From contig JAVIAB010000041.1 in the NCBI GenBank assembly GCA_032433765.1, positions 79,177,835-79,241,834 of the forward strand: 64,000 bases of DNA. The letters run 5' to 3'. A program made the position numbers and the translations under genes. Under the pieces are notes generated by a model. It had not been told where the DNA came from, did no database searches, and was given only the letters and a program-made list of their open reading frames with translations. The DNA is from Megaustenia siamemsis. Its lineage: Eukaryota; Mollusca; Gastropoda; Stylommatophora; Ariophantidae. Positions 10,399-20,197 of this stretch are shown here, piece after piece (position 1 is the first letter of the stretch; each line of letters begins with the position of its first letter).

Positions 10399-11723
10399 GT
10401 GTGTGAGAGTGAAAGCGTGCGAAAGTGTGTGTGAATGAGAGAGTACGATAGTGTGATAGTGTGTGAGAGTGAGAGAGTGTGATAGTGTGTGAGAATGAGA
10501 GTGAGAGTGAGAGAGTTCGATAGTGTTTGAGAGTGTGAGAGTGCGATAGAGTGTGAGAGTGAGACTGAGAGAGTGCGATAGTGTGTGAGAGTGAGAGAGT
10601 ACGTTAGTGTGTGAGAGTGAGAAAGTGCGATAGTGTGTGAGAGTGAGAGAGTACGATAGTGTGTGAGAGTGAGAGAGTACGATAGTGTGTGAGAGTGAGA
10701 GTGTACTATAGTGTGTGAGAGTGCGATAGTGTGTGAGATTGAGAGTGAGAGAGTACGATAGTGTGTGAGAGTGAGAGAGTACGATAGTGTGTGAGAGTGA
10801 GAGAGTACGATAGTGTACGAGAGTAAGAGAGTACTATAGTGTGTGAGAGAGCACGATAGTGTGTGAAAGTGAGAGTGAGAGATTGCGATAGTGTGAGAGA
10901 GTGAGAATGAGAAAGTGCGATAGTGTGTGAGAGTGAGAGAGTGCGATAGTGTGTGAGCGAGTACGATAGTGTGTGAGCGTGCGAAAGTGCGATAGTGTGT
11001 GAGAGTGAGAGAGTGCGATAGTGTGGGAAAGTGAGAGTGACAGAGTGCGATAGTTTGTGAGAGTTAGAGTGAGAGAGTGCGATAGTGTGTGAAAGTGAGA
11101 GAGTGCGATAGTGTGTGAGAGTGAGAGAGTACGATAATGTGTGAGAGTTAGAGTGAGAGAGTGCGATAGTGTGTGAAAGTGAGAGAGTGCGATTGTGTGT
11201 GAGAGTGAGATTGAGAGAGTGTGTTAGTGTGTGAAAGTGAGAGTGAGAGAGTACGATAGTGTGAGAGAGTGCGATATTGTGTGAGAATGAACGAGTACGA
11301 TAGTGTGTGAGAGTGAGAGAGTGTGATAGTGTGTGAGAGTGAGAGAGTACGATAGTGTGTGAGAGTGAGAGAGTGTGATAGTGTGTGAGAGTGAGAGAGT
11401 GCGATATTGTGTGAGAGTGAACGACTACGATAGTGTGTGAGAGTGAGAGAGTGTGATAGTGTGAGAGTGAGAGAGTACGATAGTGTGTGAGAGTGAGAGA
11501 GTGTGATAGTGTGTGAGAGTGAGAGAGTGCGATATTGTGTGAGAGTGAACGACTACGATAGTGTGTGAGAGTGAGAGAGTGTTATAGTGTGTGAGAGTGA
11601 GAGAGTACGATAGTGTGAGAGAGTGTGATAGTGTGTGAGAGTGAGAGAGTACGATAGTGTGTGAGAGTGAGAGAGTGTGATAGTGTGTGAGAGTGAGAGA
11701 GTGCGATATTGTGTGAGAGTGAA
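10399..11723. repeat. 26-bp GA/GT minisatellite, left part
   Basis: About 50 units around 'tacgatagtgtgtgagagtg' plus 'agagag' (26 bp), with length variants of 18-34 bp. The plus strand is almost only G, A and T. The minus strand is a long pyrimidine-rich tract nearly free of AG. The array continues at 17347 after an LTR element inserted in a unit. Apparent Ser-His-Thr-Leu frames on the minus strand are repeat artefacts. Confidence 0.95.
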
Positions 11724-13350
11724 CGTGAAACAGGGAATAGATGAAGGTGTATGAAACGGGTATGTAGCGGGCCAACAAGAGAAACAGAGCATTGATGAGA
11801 GTTGAATGAAACAGACGATATTAGTAGAGAAATAATAAACATCTAGGGGAGACAAGCAGAAGTGGTCAGGTGTGAGTGAGTGAACTGTTTTGGGAAAAAG
11901 GCGAAATAAGCGTGAATGGGTGAGATGTTTTCAGGGGAAGTAGGGAGATGAGAATAGATGTAGATTTTAAAGTCAGTGTGCATTTGAGCCGGGTCCAGTG
12001 CGGACGTCTAGAGAAATCCAGTTAGCTTACCGCGGACTAGAAAGAAGTTGTAAATAGATGAAAGTTAAGACAGATATAGGGCGACAGCCAATTAGTTTAG
12101 TTATCCTATTTCCAGGAGTTGTGATTGTTAGTTACTAAATGTTGTGTTAGATATGGCAAGATAGAATAGGTGTGATTGTCACTGTTAAGGTTAGGGTTAC
12201 CTTAGCGGCAACGAAACTGATTGTGAATCAGTGAAATTGACACAGTAGAACATTGTTGGAAACTTGTTAAGTGTCCAGCGCTCGCCGACTTTGAGGAAGT
12301 CGTGGAGCAAGACTTATGAAGAATATAGAATAAGTGTGATTGTAGCTGTTAAGGTTAGCGTTACCTTTTCGGCATATAAACTGATTGCGAATCAGTGCAA
12401 TCGACACGTTGTTGGATAATCTCGCTGACTTCGAGGAAGTCGTGGCGGGAAAGTTTAGGAAGCTGATGACAAAGCTTCTACCATGAAGAGAGACTTTTAT
12501 CGATCGTGTAGATCGTCCACATCATTGGGAAACTTCAAGTAAGGGTCCTCAGAGACTTGGGAGCTTATGACTAGCTTCTACGACACACAATTGAACTTGT
12601 TAGTCAAGTAGATTACATAGAGTTGGGAACTCGACAAGAGAGTTCCACAGAGTTTGGGCTATATTAGCAGTCCATGAGGAGTGCACCTGAGGGTGGCACT
12701 AATGTTAATCAAGGGAGGGAATTATCACTGTGAATATATGTACTGTTAATTTGTGAAATGTGTTTACGTGATCCGGACATGTGCCTTGTCAAATAAAGAT
12801 GTTTTGTGTGTAGTAAGGACTTGTATTGAGTCATTAAAACATCTTCAGTGTTACAACCATCTAGCGAGTGAACGAGCTGGGAGAAATCGCGGGGAATTGA
12901 TAAGTTACAACGTGAAGTACTACACTATAGATCATAACGGTCCAAGGAGAGTCGCAACGGAATGACGTGAAGTACGAGGCATCAATCATGGCGGTCCAAA
13001 AGACTGGCATGGCAGTTTGAGCAAGGGGCAGATCATAAGAGTGGCGAGCAACTCGTCATTCAGCAATCCGGCCATAAGCAGCATCACGAGCCCTCGCTCA
13101 TCGTGCTAAAGCACCTCTGGTACTCGGGCTCGTGGTGAAGAGGAGTGATCTCAGTCTTTAGGTTGACGAGCGGTCAATCGATCGTCATTTCATCGGGCAC
13201 GACATTGATTGTCAAGTGATTGTCGATAAAGATCAAGTGAGATTATTACATTTGGTACAGTGATATTAGATCACGGGATATTACTGGTCTCTCTCCCAAG
13301 AAGTATTACATCATTCTCTCGAGCGCTCTCACAAAGGTATTATTATTACA
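11724..13350 (+). repeat. 5' LTR of the RRM element
   Basis: This 1,627-bp LTR has AATAAA at 12792-12797 followed by a GT-rich stretch, a likely polyadenylation site. The segment 12170-12310 is imperfectly repeated at 12320-12440. The LTR is dense in short stem-loops: TAAGGT/ACCTTA (12186-12204), ACTGATT/AATCAGT (12216-12232 and 12380-12396), CGACTT/AAGTCG (12286-12302), GAAGCT/AGCTTC (12459-12478), ACTTG/CAAGT (12595-12609) and GGAACTC/GAGTTCC (12626-12646). The small ORF at 12753-12965 is present in both LTRs and looks fortuitous. Confidence 0.92.
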
Positions 13351-13373
13351 TTGGTGGCTGATCAACGCTAGAT
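13351..13373 (+). promoter_or_regulatory. Candidate primer-binding site of the RRM element
   Basis: TTGGTGGCTGATCAACGC immediately follows the 5' LTR end (TTACA). Metazoan Gypsy-type elements often have TGG... here, pairing with the CCA end of a tRNA. The tRNA was not identified. Confidence 0.45.
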
Positions 13374-13769
13374 CGGTTGCAACAAGACAACTGAAAGGCA
13401 CAGAGAGAGAAAGAGAGAAAAATGTGTTTAAGTATTCTAAGGATCATCGAGGATGTGATTCAGTAATTAGTTAATTAAAATTGATTGAAAGATAGTATGT
13501 GAATGGAAGAGTGATTGAAAAAAAAAGGAGACAAATTACTAACAAACGAGTGTGATAAAGAAGTATTGGAGTCATGTGTGTCGAACATTTTGTAGATAGA
13601 ATAGAGTAACGGATGAAGAATTAAAGGAAGGGGGTAGACTAGGAAAATGAGTAGGATTTAAATTGATAGACACACATGGCTAGAATACAGGAAAGAAAGA
13701 AATAAGTTGTGTGAGATAAGTCAAACAATTGAAGGAGTTTGACATGAGATGTAAGAGTATTGTGTAGAA

Positions 13770-14180
13770 GGCTGGAATTTTTTTGTTGTTGTTGTATGGT
13801 TGTCAAAGGTATATTGTTAATATGCCAATTGAGAAAACATCTACAAGGAAAGGGAAATAATTCAGAATGAATTTTTTTGTGTGTATTGTTGTTAAATGTA
13901 TATTGTTAATATGCCAATAGAAAAACCTCTACAAGAAAGGGGGAAATAATTAGCAAACAAGGTATTGTATAAAATGATGAATTTGTTTTTTTAAATGATT
14001 GTTGCTAAAGGTATATTATTAATATGGCAATAGAAAACCTCTACAAAGAAAGGAAATAATGAGCAAATGAGGTATTATGTAAAATGCTGAATTTTTTTTT
14101 TCATGTTGTAAAGAGATATAATTGAATGTATCAATAGGAAGACCTATGCAAAGAGGGAGAAGATAATTAACAAATGGGGA
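13770..14180 (+). repeat. Four imperfect ~105-bp leader repeats before the RRM ORF
   Basis: Each copy starts with a T-run ('gaatttttttgttgttg'), then 'aaaggtatattgttaatatg', 'ccaatagaaaacctctacaa' and a 'gaaagggaaataattagcaa'-like purine stretch. The copies start near 13770, 13868, 13976 and 14087. The last is the most diverged and runs into the ORF start. They could be a packaging or translation-control region of the element, but this is speculation. Confidence 0.75.
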
Positions 14181-15577
14181 GTATATCTCAAGAAGGTTAT
14201 AGGTGGCAAGCTAGGCAGAAGATGGGTGAGGTAGTAAAGAAAATTAAAACTAACAGTTGTAAAATAATAGTACGGGAATTAAGGAGGGACGTTACTGAGG
14301 AACAGATTAGAGGGTATTTTAGTAAGTTTGGGGAGATAATGTTTTATAGATATATAGAGAGACTAGACGATAAAAATAATGCCATAATACTATTCAGAAA
14401 TAGCGAAATAGCAAATAATATTATAAACCAAGAGCATAAAATAGCAAATAAGAAGATAGTAGTAGATGTGTTTAGACCCAGGAAAAGGAGACGGGAAGAT
14501 AAACGAAAGACAAGATCAGATTATTTAACCGACAGTAGAGGAAGAAGAGAGGGGCTAGATAAGAGTATAAACTATAGATGGTATGTGCTCCAAATAAATA
14601 ACAGAATTAGGGAACAGAATAATAAAGATGATAGGGACATGAAACGATGTATTAGCATTCAAGTAGGCACAGACAATGACATACTTAGAGAGAAGGAGAA
14701 AGAACAAAAGTTCACACAGACGGAAATAAAAGAATGTACAGATACGGCTACACAGATGGTGGAGAAAGTAACAAGAAATAGGAGGACAATGACAGACAGA
14801 CAAACGAACACAAAAGATAGAGGAATACAGGTAGATATTAATGAGAGGGTAGAAACAGGGAAAGATAAAGAAAAAGTCAGTCAAATGCCAGATGGGAAGA
14901 AGGAAATAGTAAGTAGGAGGGTTGAAAGCAGTAGTGGCATAGAGGGAGATATACTAAAAGGGGTAAGACAGAAACTGGATGGAACACAGGTAGATAGTAT
15001 TAATGAGAACATATTATTAGTAAAAGATAAAGGGGACACAGAAATCCAGGCACAAGATACTGGGGACAAAATGTTAAAGATATTAGAAAAAGTCTCTGCT
15101 AACATAGGGAGTAGGTTGCCAAGTGCAAGACATAGGGTGGATAGAACCCATAGAATAGAAGCTATAACAATGAGTACAACGAAGAGATCGAAAGAATTAG
15201 AAAATACACAAGAGCCAGAAAGTAAGGGGGATCTGTGGAATCTAATTTCATCTGACAGGGAAAGACTAACAAGAAAACAAGAGGAAAGAATGTTCAAAGA
15301 TATATCTGATGTGGAAGAGAAGAGGCAACCGTATAATGATAGGAGTAGAGAAAATAAGAGGGAAAGTTATCACAGATATAAGAGAAACATAAACAAAGTA
15401 AGAGGGAGTCAAACGGATGATTATGGATATAGAAACAATGATGTATACGGTGATCAAGATGATAGAATATGGAGGGATAAATACGAGGTGCAACCGGGCG
15501 TATATGATTTTACAAGGGATAGGACAAGGCATCAAAAGTGTGATAGGTATAGTCAACATTATAATGATAGAAAGTAG
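14174..15577 (+). CDS. RRM protein with multiple candidate LC8-binding motifs
   Basis: The only intact ORF of the LTR element: 467 residues, ATG at 14174, very basic and hydrophilic. Residues 29-103 form a probable RNA-recognition motif. The RNP2-like strand is KIIVREL (30-36), the helix VTEEQIRGYFSKFGE follows, and the RNP1-like strand NNAIILF (68-74) lacks the usual aromatic residues. A basic patch follows (RPRKRRREDKRK, 101-112). The rest looks disordered and holds motifs resembling dynein light chain LC8 (DYNLL) ligands: KFTQTE (179-184), DRGIQVD (215-221), GTQVD (270-274) and RGSQTD (410-415). Weaker ones are SIQVG (161), ATQMV (192) and EIQAQ (290). The C-terminus is rich in Arg, Tyr and Asp. 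No gag or pol motif is visible. It may bind the element's RNA and host transport or scaffold proteins. Function unproven. Confidence 0.75.
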   Translation: MGSISQEGYRWQARQKMGEVVKKIKTNSCKIIVRELRRDVTEEQIRGYFSKFGEIMFYRYIERLDDKNNAIILFRNSEIANNIINQEHKIANKKIVVDVFRPRKRRREDKRKTRSDYLTDSRGRREGLDKSINYRWYVLQINNRIREQNNKDDRDMKRCISIQVGTDNDILREKEKEQKFTQTEIKECTDTATQMVEKVTRNRRTMTDRQTNTKDRGIQVDINERVETGKDKEKVSQMPDGKKEIVSRRVESSSGIEGDILKGVRQKLDGTQVDSINENILLVKDKGDTEIQAQDTGDKMLKILEKVSANIGSRLPSARHRVDRTHRIEAITMSTTKRSKELENTQEPESKGDLWNLISSDRERLTRKQEERMFKDISDVEEKRQPYNDRSRENKRESYHRYKRNINKVRGSQTDDYGYRNNDVYGDQDDRIWRDKYEVQPGVYDFTRDRTRHQKCDRYSQHYNDRK

Positions 15578-15719
15578 AACAAAGAGAGCAGCGAAGGTTA
15601 TCACAGATGGTGTAGAGATAAAATAAGGTACGGGAGATATAATTAGCAATAAGTGGTAAGGAATAATAGTTTGGAAGTTATTAGAGATGTTTAAATAACT
15701 TGCGGAAGGTATAAGGCAG

Positions 15720-17346
15720 TGAAACAGGGAATAGATGAAGGTGTATGAAACGGGTATGTAGCGGGGCAACAAGAGAAACAGAGCATTGATGAGAGTTGAA
15801 TGAAACAGACGATATTAGTAGAGAAATAATAAATATCTAGGGGAGACAAGCAGAAGTGGTCAGGTGTGAGTGAGTGAACTGTTTTGGGAAAAAGGCGAAA
15901 TAAGCGTGAATGGGTGAGATGTTTTCAGGGGAAGTAGGGAGATGAGAATAGACGTAGATTTTAAAAGTCAGTGTGCATTTTGAGCCGGGTCCAGTGCAGA
16001 CGTCTAGAGAAATCCAGTTAGCTTACCGCGGACTAGAAAGGAGTTGTAAATAGATGAAAGTTAAGACAGATATAGGGCAACAGCCAATTAGTTTAGTTAT
16101 CCTATTTCCAGGAGTTGTGATTGTTAGTTACTAAATGTTGTGTTAGATATGGCAAGATAGAAGGTGTGATTGTCACTGTTAAGGTTAGGGTTACCTTATC
16201 GGCAACGATACTGATTGTGAATCAGTGAAATTGACACAGTAGAACATTGTTGGAACCTTGTTAAGTGTCCAGCGCTCGCCGACTTCGAGGGAGTCGTAGA
16301 GCAAGACTTATGAAGAATATAGAATAAGTGTGATTGTAGCTGTTAAGGTTAGCGTTACCTTCTCGGCATAGAAACTGATTGCGAATCAGTGCAATCGACA
16401 CGTTGTTGGATAATCTCGCCGACTTCGAGGAAGTCGTGGCGAGAAAGTTTAGGAAGCTGGTGACAAAGCTTCTACCATGAATGGAGACTTTCATCGATCG
16501 TGTAGATCGTACACATTATTGGGAAACTTCAAGTAAGGGTCCTCAGAGACTTGGGAGCTTATGACTAGCTTCTACGACACACAATTGAACTTGTTAGTCA
16601 AGTAGTTTACACAGAGTTGGGAACTCGACAAGAGAGTTCCACAGAGTTTGGGCTATATTAGCAGTCCATGAGAAGTGCACCTGAGGGTGGCACTAATGTT
16701 AATCAAGGGAGGGAATTATCACTGTGAATATATGTACTGTTAATTTGTGAAATATGTTTACATGATCCGGACATGTGCCTTGTCAAATAAAGATGTTTTG
16801 TGTGTAGTAAGGACTTGTGTTGAGTCATTAAAACATCTTCAGTGTTACAACCATCTAGCGAGTGAACGAGCTGGGAGAAATCGCGGGGAATTGATAAGTT
16901 ACAACGTGAAGTACTACACTATAGATCATAACGGCCCAAGGAGAGTCGCAACGGAATGACGTGAAGTACGAGGCATCAATCATGGCGGTCCAAAAGACTG
17001 GCATGGCAGTTTGAGCAAGGGGCAGATCATAAGAGTGGCGAGCAACTCGTCATTCAGCAATCCGGCCATAAGCAGCATCACGAGCCCTCGCTCATCGTGC
17101 TAAAGCACCTCTGGTACTCGGGCTCGTGGTGAAGAGGAGTGATCTCAGTCTTTAGGTTGACGAGCGGTCAATCGATCGTCATTTCATCGGGCACGACATT
17201 GATTGTCAAGTGATTGTCGATAAAGATCAAGTGAGATTATTACATTTGGTACAGTGATATTAGATCACAGGATATTACTGGTCTCTCTCCCAAGAAGTAT
17301 TACATCATTCTCTCGAGCGCTCTCACAAAAGATAAATATAATTACA
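15720..17346 (+). repeat. 3' LTR of the RRM element
   Basis: This is the direct repeat of 11724-13350, the same length, with AATAAA at 16786-16791. The hairpin at 16415-16443 is more complete here than in the 5' LTR: CTCGCC and GACTT pair with AAGTC and GGCGAG around a cgagg loop. The preceding 20 bases (GCGGAAGGTATAAGGCAG) are purine-rich and could serve as the polypurine tract. Confidence 0.92.
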
Positions 17347-18019
17347 AACGACTACGATAGTGTGTGAGAGTGAGAGAGTGTGATAGTGTGTGAGAGTGAG
17401 AGAGTACGATAGTGTGAGAGAGTGCGATATTGTGTGAGAGTGAACGAGTACGATAGTGTGTGAGAGTGAGAGAGTGTGATAGTGTGTGAGAGTGAACGAC
17501 TACGATAGTGTGTGAGAGTGAGAGAGTGCGATATTGTGTGAGAGTGAACGAGTACGATAGTGTGTGAGAGTGAGAGAGTGTGATAGTGTGTGAGAGTGAA
17601 CGAGTACGACAGTGTGTGAGAGTGAGAGAGTGTGATAGTGTGTGAGAGTGAGAGAGTGCGATATTGTGTGAGAGTGAACGACTACGATAGTGTGTGAGAG
17701 TGAGAGAATGCGATATTGTGTGAGAGTGAGAGAGTACGATAGTGTGAGAGAGTGCGATATTGTGTGAGAGTGAACGAGTACGATAGTGTGTGAGTGAGAG
17801 AGTGTGAGAGTGAGAGTCAGAGTGAGAGAGTACGATGCTGTGTGAGAGTGAGTGTGTACGATAGTGTGTGAGATTGAGAGTGCGATAGTGTGTGAGAGTG
17901 AGAGTGAGAGAGTACGATAGTGTGTAAGAGTGAGAGTGAGAAAGCACGATAGTGTGTGAGCGTGAGAGTGAGTGTGCGATAGTGTGTGAGAGTGAGAGAG
18001 TGCAATGGTGTGTGAGACT

Positions 18020-18045
<26 letters not shown>
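17347..18045. repeat. 26-bp GA/GT minisatellite, right part
   Basis: Continuation of the array at 10399-11723, with the same units and added 'gagagtgaacgagtacgata' variants. It ends in a pure GA run (18020-18045). Confidence 0.95.
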
Positions 18046-18050
<5 letters not shown>

Positions 18051-18506
18051 TAGGTAGGGAGATCTACACGATCATACGGAAGGTTCTGATTGGATAACAA
18101 TCTGAGTGACCTCTGACCTCATCTAAAATATAGAGTTTGACCACAACTATAGATATACTAAGGCCCAAGGGCAGAAAATACAACCAGAAAACCAATCAAC
18201 TAGTGTGACGTGTTTAAATATAGCATATGTTATCTTGCTCTATCCACAACCACCCACACTCGCAATGCCGAGAGCGTCACGCTAGTTGGTGGTTCTCCAG
18301 GAATTGCCTCTCAGTCCACAGGCCTAAGTAAGTCTGTGGTTGGCTATGGGTTGACGCTCTTCATATGAGTGGTTACGTCAGCCGGAAGATGAACCTGATG
18401 AAAGTTGTTATTCAACGCTTGCGAAAGTTGATAAACCTCAAAGTTGCATATTGCCATGGTATCACGTATCAACAATCATTGGTACAGAATGCAGCAACGT
18501 ACTCAC
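18046..18506. other. OATP intron sequence, nothing recognised
   Basis: About 460 bp of non-repetitive intron 3' of exon b (minus strand). It includes an imperfect inverted pair 'ccacaggcctaagtaagtct' / 'gtgg' near 18315-18340. No exon, RNA gene or mobile element is recognised. Confidence 0.6.
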
Positions 18507-18690
18507 CCTGGCCTGTTGTGGACATCTGGCTGATCACACTGGAAGACAAACCCTAACATGATGGCCGCCAACGAAATGATGCTGACAACGATGTTGAACA
18601 TCATGGCGGTCATGGCTGTCATCTTGAGACGTCTGGTCAGGTACCCGCCGATGAATGTCCCAATACAGGAAGTGCACAGCGACTGTAGAG
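18507..18690 (-). CDS. SLCO/OATP transporter, exon b (helices 8-9)
   Basis: A 184-bp exon of the organic anion transporter. It encodes LQSLCTSCIGTFIGGYLTRR (helix 8 with the family's G-F-GGY motif and a basic cytosolic turn) and MFNIVVSIISLAAIMLGFVF (helix 9), ending CDQPDVHNRPG in the extracellular loop. The acceptor TTGCCAG|CT joins the single G of exon a to make an Ala codon. The donor CCAGG|GTGAGT ends in phase 2, as exon c requires. The distance from ANY in exon a to the GG of the GGY motif equals that in human OATPs, so no exon is missing between a and b. A GA repeat (18703-18778) supplies the pyrimidine tract of the acceptor on the minus strand. Confidence 0.93.
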
Positions 18691-18702
18691 CTGGCAAGTA
18701 AA

Positions 18703-18714
18703 CGAGAGAGCGAT

Positions 18715-18756
<42 letters not shown>

Positions 18757-18778
18757 TGAGAGAGATAGAGAGTGAGTG
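18703..18778. repeat. (GA)n-rich microsatellite at the exon b acceptor
   Basis: Imperfect GAGA repeat with AAAG and GATAG variants. On the transcribed strand it reads as a ~75-base CT tract ending 12 bases before the exon b acceptor, so it doubles as the polypyrimidine tract. Confidence 0.85.
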
Positions 18779-18909
18779 ACGCAACCGGTCTAATCTTCTT
18801 CTTCTTCCTCACCGCCATCGTTAGTCGTCCTAACACTGACGCATTGTACGATGTGTCACCATTACAGCTTAGTTGTGCTAATTTGCATCTTTCGTCCCGT
18901 ATATTTTAT

Positions 18910-20197
18910 TGTAACAGTGAAGCTGGTGGAAGCTACCGCTTCTCAAATAGACGATAGCAGTATCATATAGTGGCGACCAGCAGATTTAACTATAATGATG
19001 GTATTTCAGTATAACTAGTGAGTCAGAAGTTTAGTTACAGTAGAGGTTATAGGAGAAGGGTAGTAACCAGGAGAAAGGAGTGAGGTTCAGAGTATTGGAC
19101 AAAGCGATGGGAGGTTACATGATCCCCACTCACCAGTTGTAGAGGGTGGGTAGTGACACGCACCGAAGGAGAGGTCCAGAATAGTGGAACGACACAATGT
19201 CTCACTACATGGAAAAGTTTAGTTACATGCAACGACCTCGTGGTGTTATTGTCAGATCTCCACGAGTGTCCATCATGTTCACAACAACTAGTGGTTGTTA
19301 TTGTGATGAGCATGCGTTGACCCCATGACTTTGGCCCGGCTGATAAATAAGTGGTCATCCAACTTCCAGGAGAGGTCATTGTCATGAGGTAACATTATGT
19401 CACCAAGTAGGCGAAAAACAGGATGCATTGTCCAAATTTGGGAAAATTCAGGTGTTAGTCACCGAATAAGCAAGTCATCGGACACGAGTACTGCAGATGA
19501 CCAGAGAGAGAGAGAAGCGCGAGTGGTCAGGTGCGACGATCTGATTGGGTACGGACGTTCAGACGTAGAGCGAGAGCTGAAGTACTTAATCTCCGGCACA
19601 AGAAGAAAGTGAAAAAGAATTCGGAAGACCAGAAGAGCAGTTAGGATGTAGGCTCGTTCAGTGAGTACGGCTTCGGCCGACTGCTGAAAGCAGTTAGCAA
19701 TTAGTTCAGAGAAAGATAGTCCAAGATGAAGTAGTAGATAGTTCCGTCAGTCCAGGATGAGTTAGGACAAAGAAGTTTAGCCAGAGATTTAGAAGAGTCA
19801 GTTAGAAATTAGAAGTAGAAGCAGTTAAGTAGTTTGGAAACAGTTAGAGTCAGAACAATTAGAATTCTACAAGTTACAGTCATAAGTCAGTGATAGATCA
19901 TTAAGACACTAGAGAAGTTATCAGTAGAAGTTGTTTTACAAGTGTTCAAGAATTGTGTTCCATTGTGTTACATATATTCTACATGTCGTAAGTAGACTCA
20001 CATGTTTGTAAGAAAATGAAGATGTTGATGAACAATGTTCCATACCAATAAACATTAATAGTTGAACATTGAAGAGAGACTTTATGTGCAAGTCTATTAT
20101 ATATCATATTGTGTGTTGTGATCATTGAAGTACTGGCCACTATACGATATAAGGAGAAAGATATAATATAACAAAAGAACATCACAACTCTATAACA
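18910..20197 (+). repeat. 5' LTR of the hairpin-rich element
   Basis: A 1,288-bp LTR with AATAAA at 20047-20052. It has stem-loops such as ACTGCT/AGCAGT (19680-19694) and CTCGTGG/CCACGAG around 19237-19268. The small frames at 19047-19385 and 19397-19612 recur in both LTRs, have no family resemblance and look fortuitous. Confidence 0.92.

Larger units (their letters stand above)
11724..17346 (+). mobile_element. Non-autonomous LTR retrotransposon carrying an RRM ORF
   Basis: A 5,623-bp element has two equal 1,627-bp direct LTRs (11724-13350 and 15720-17346), both starting TGAAACAG and ending TTACA. It is flanked by the 4-bp duplication AACG (11720-11723 and 17347-17350). Removing the element and one AACG recreates an ordinary minisatellite unit (gtgagagtg-aacg-actacg), proving a clean insertion. 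The LTRs differ only at scattered bases by eye, so the insertion is recent. The internal region is just 2.37 kb with one ORF. No gag, protease, reverse transcriptase or integrase is seen, so mobilisation would need another element's enzymes. A TGGTGGCTGATC just after the 5' LTR is a candidate primer-binding site. Confidence 0.93.

Noticed and set aside
11425..11855. Ser-His-Thr-Leu repeat proteins on the minus strand (also 17342-18100)
   Set aside because: They are translations of the 26-bp GA/GT minisatellite.
12186..12204. Telomere-like TTAGGG motif in the LTR
   Set aside because: It occurs once per repeat, within the loop of a small hairpin, not as a telomeric tandem array.
12753..12965. 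70-codon frame repeated at 16747-16959
   Set aside because: It lies in both LTRs and spans the polyadenylation signal. It is a chance frame.
14555..15772. Minus-strand frames opposite the RRM ORF (Ile/Ser/Phe-rich)
   Set aside because: They are shadows of the purine-rich plus-strand ORF, with no recognisable domain.
11724..17346. A segmental duplication rather than an LTR element
   Set aside because: TG...CA ends, equal-length direct repeats, a 4-bp target duplication and an intact empty site in the minisatellite fit retrotransposition.
19047..19612. 112- and 71-codon frames, also found at 24167-24732, as a conserved gene pair
   Set aside because: They recur only because they lie in the two LTRs of one element. 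They show no domain or codon signal.
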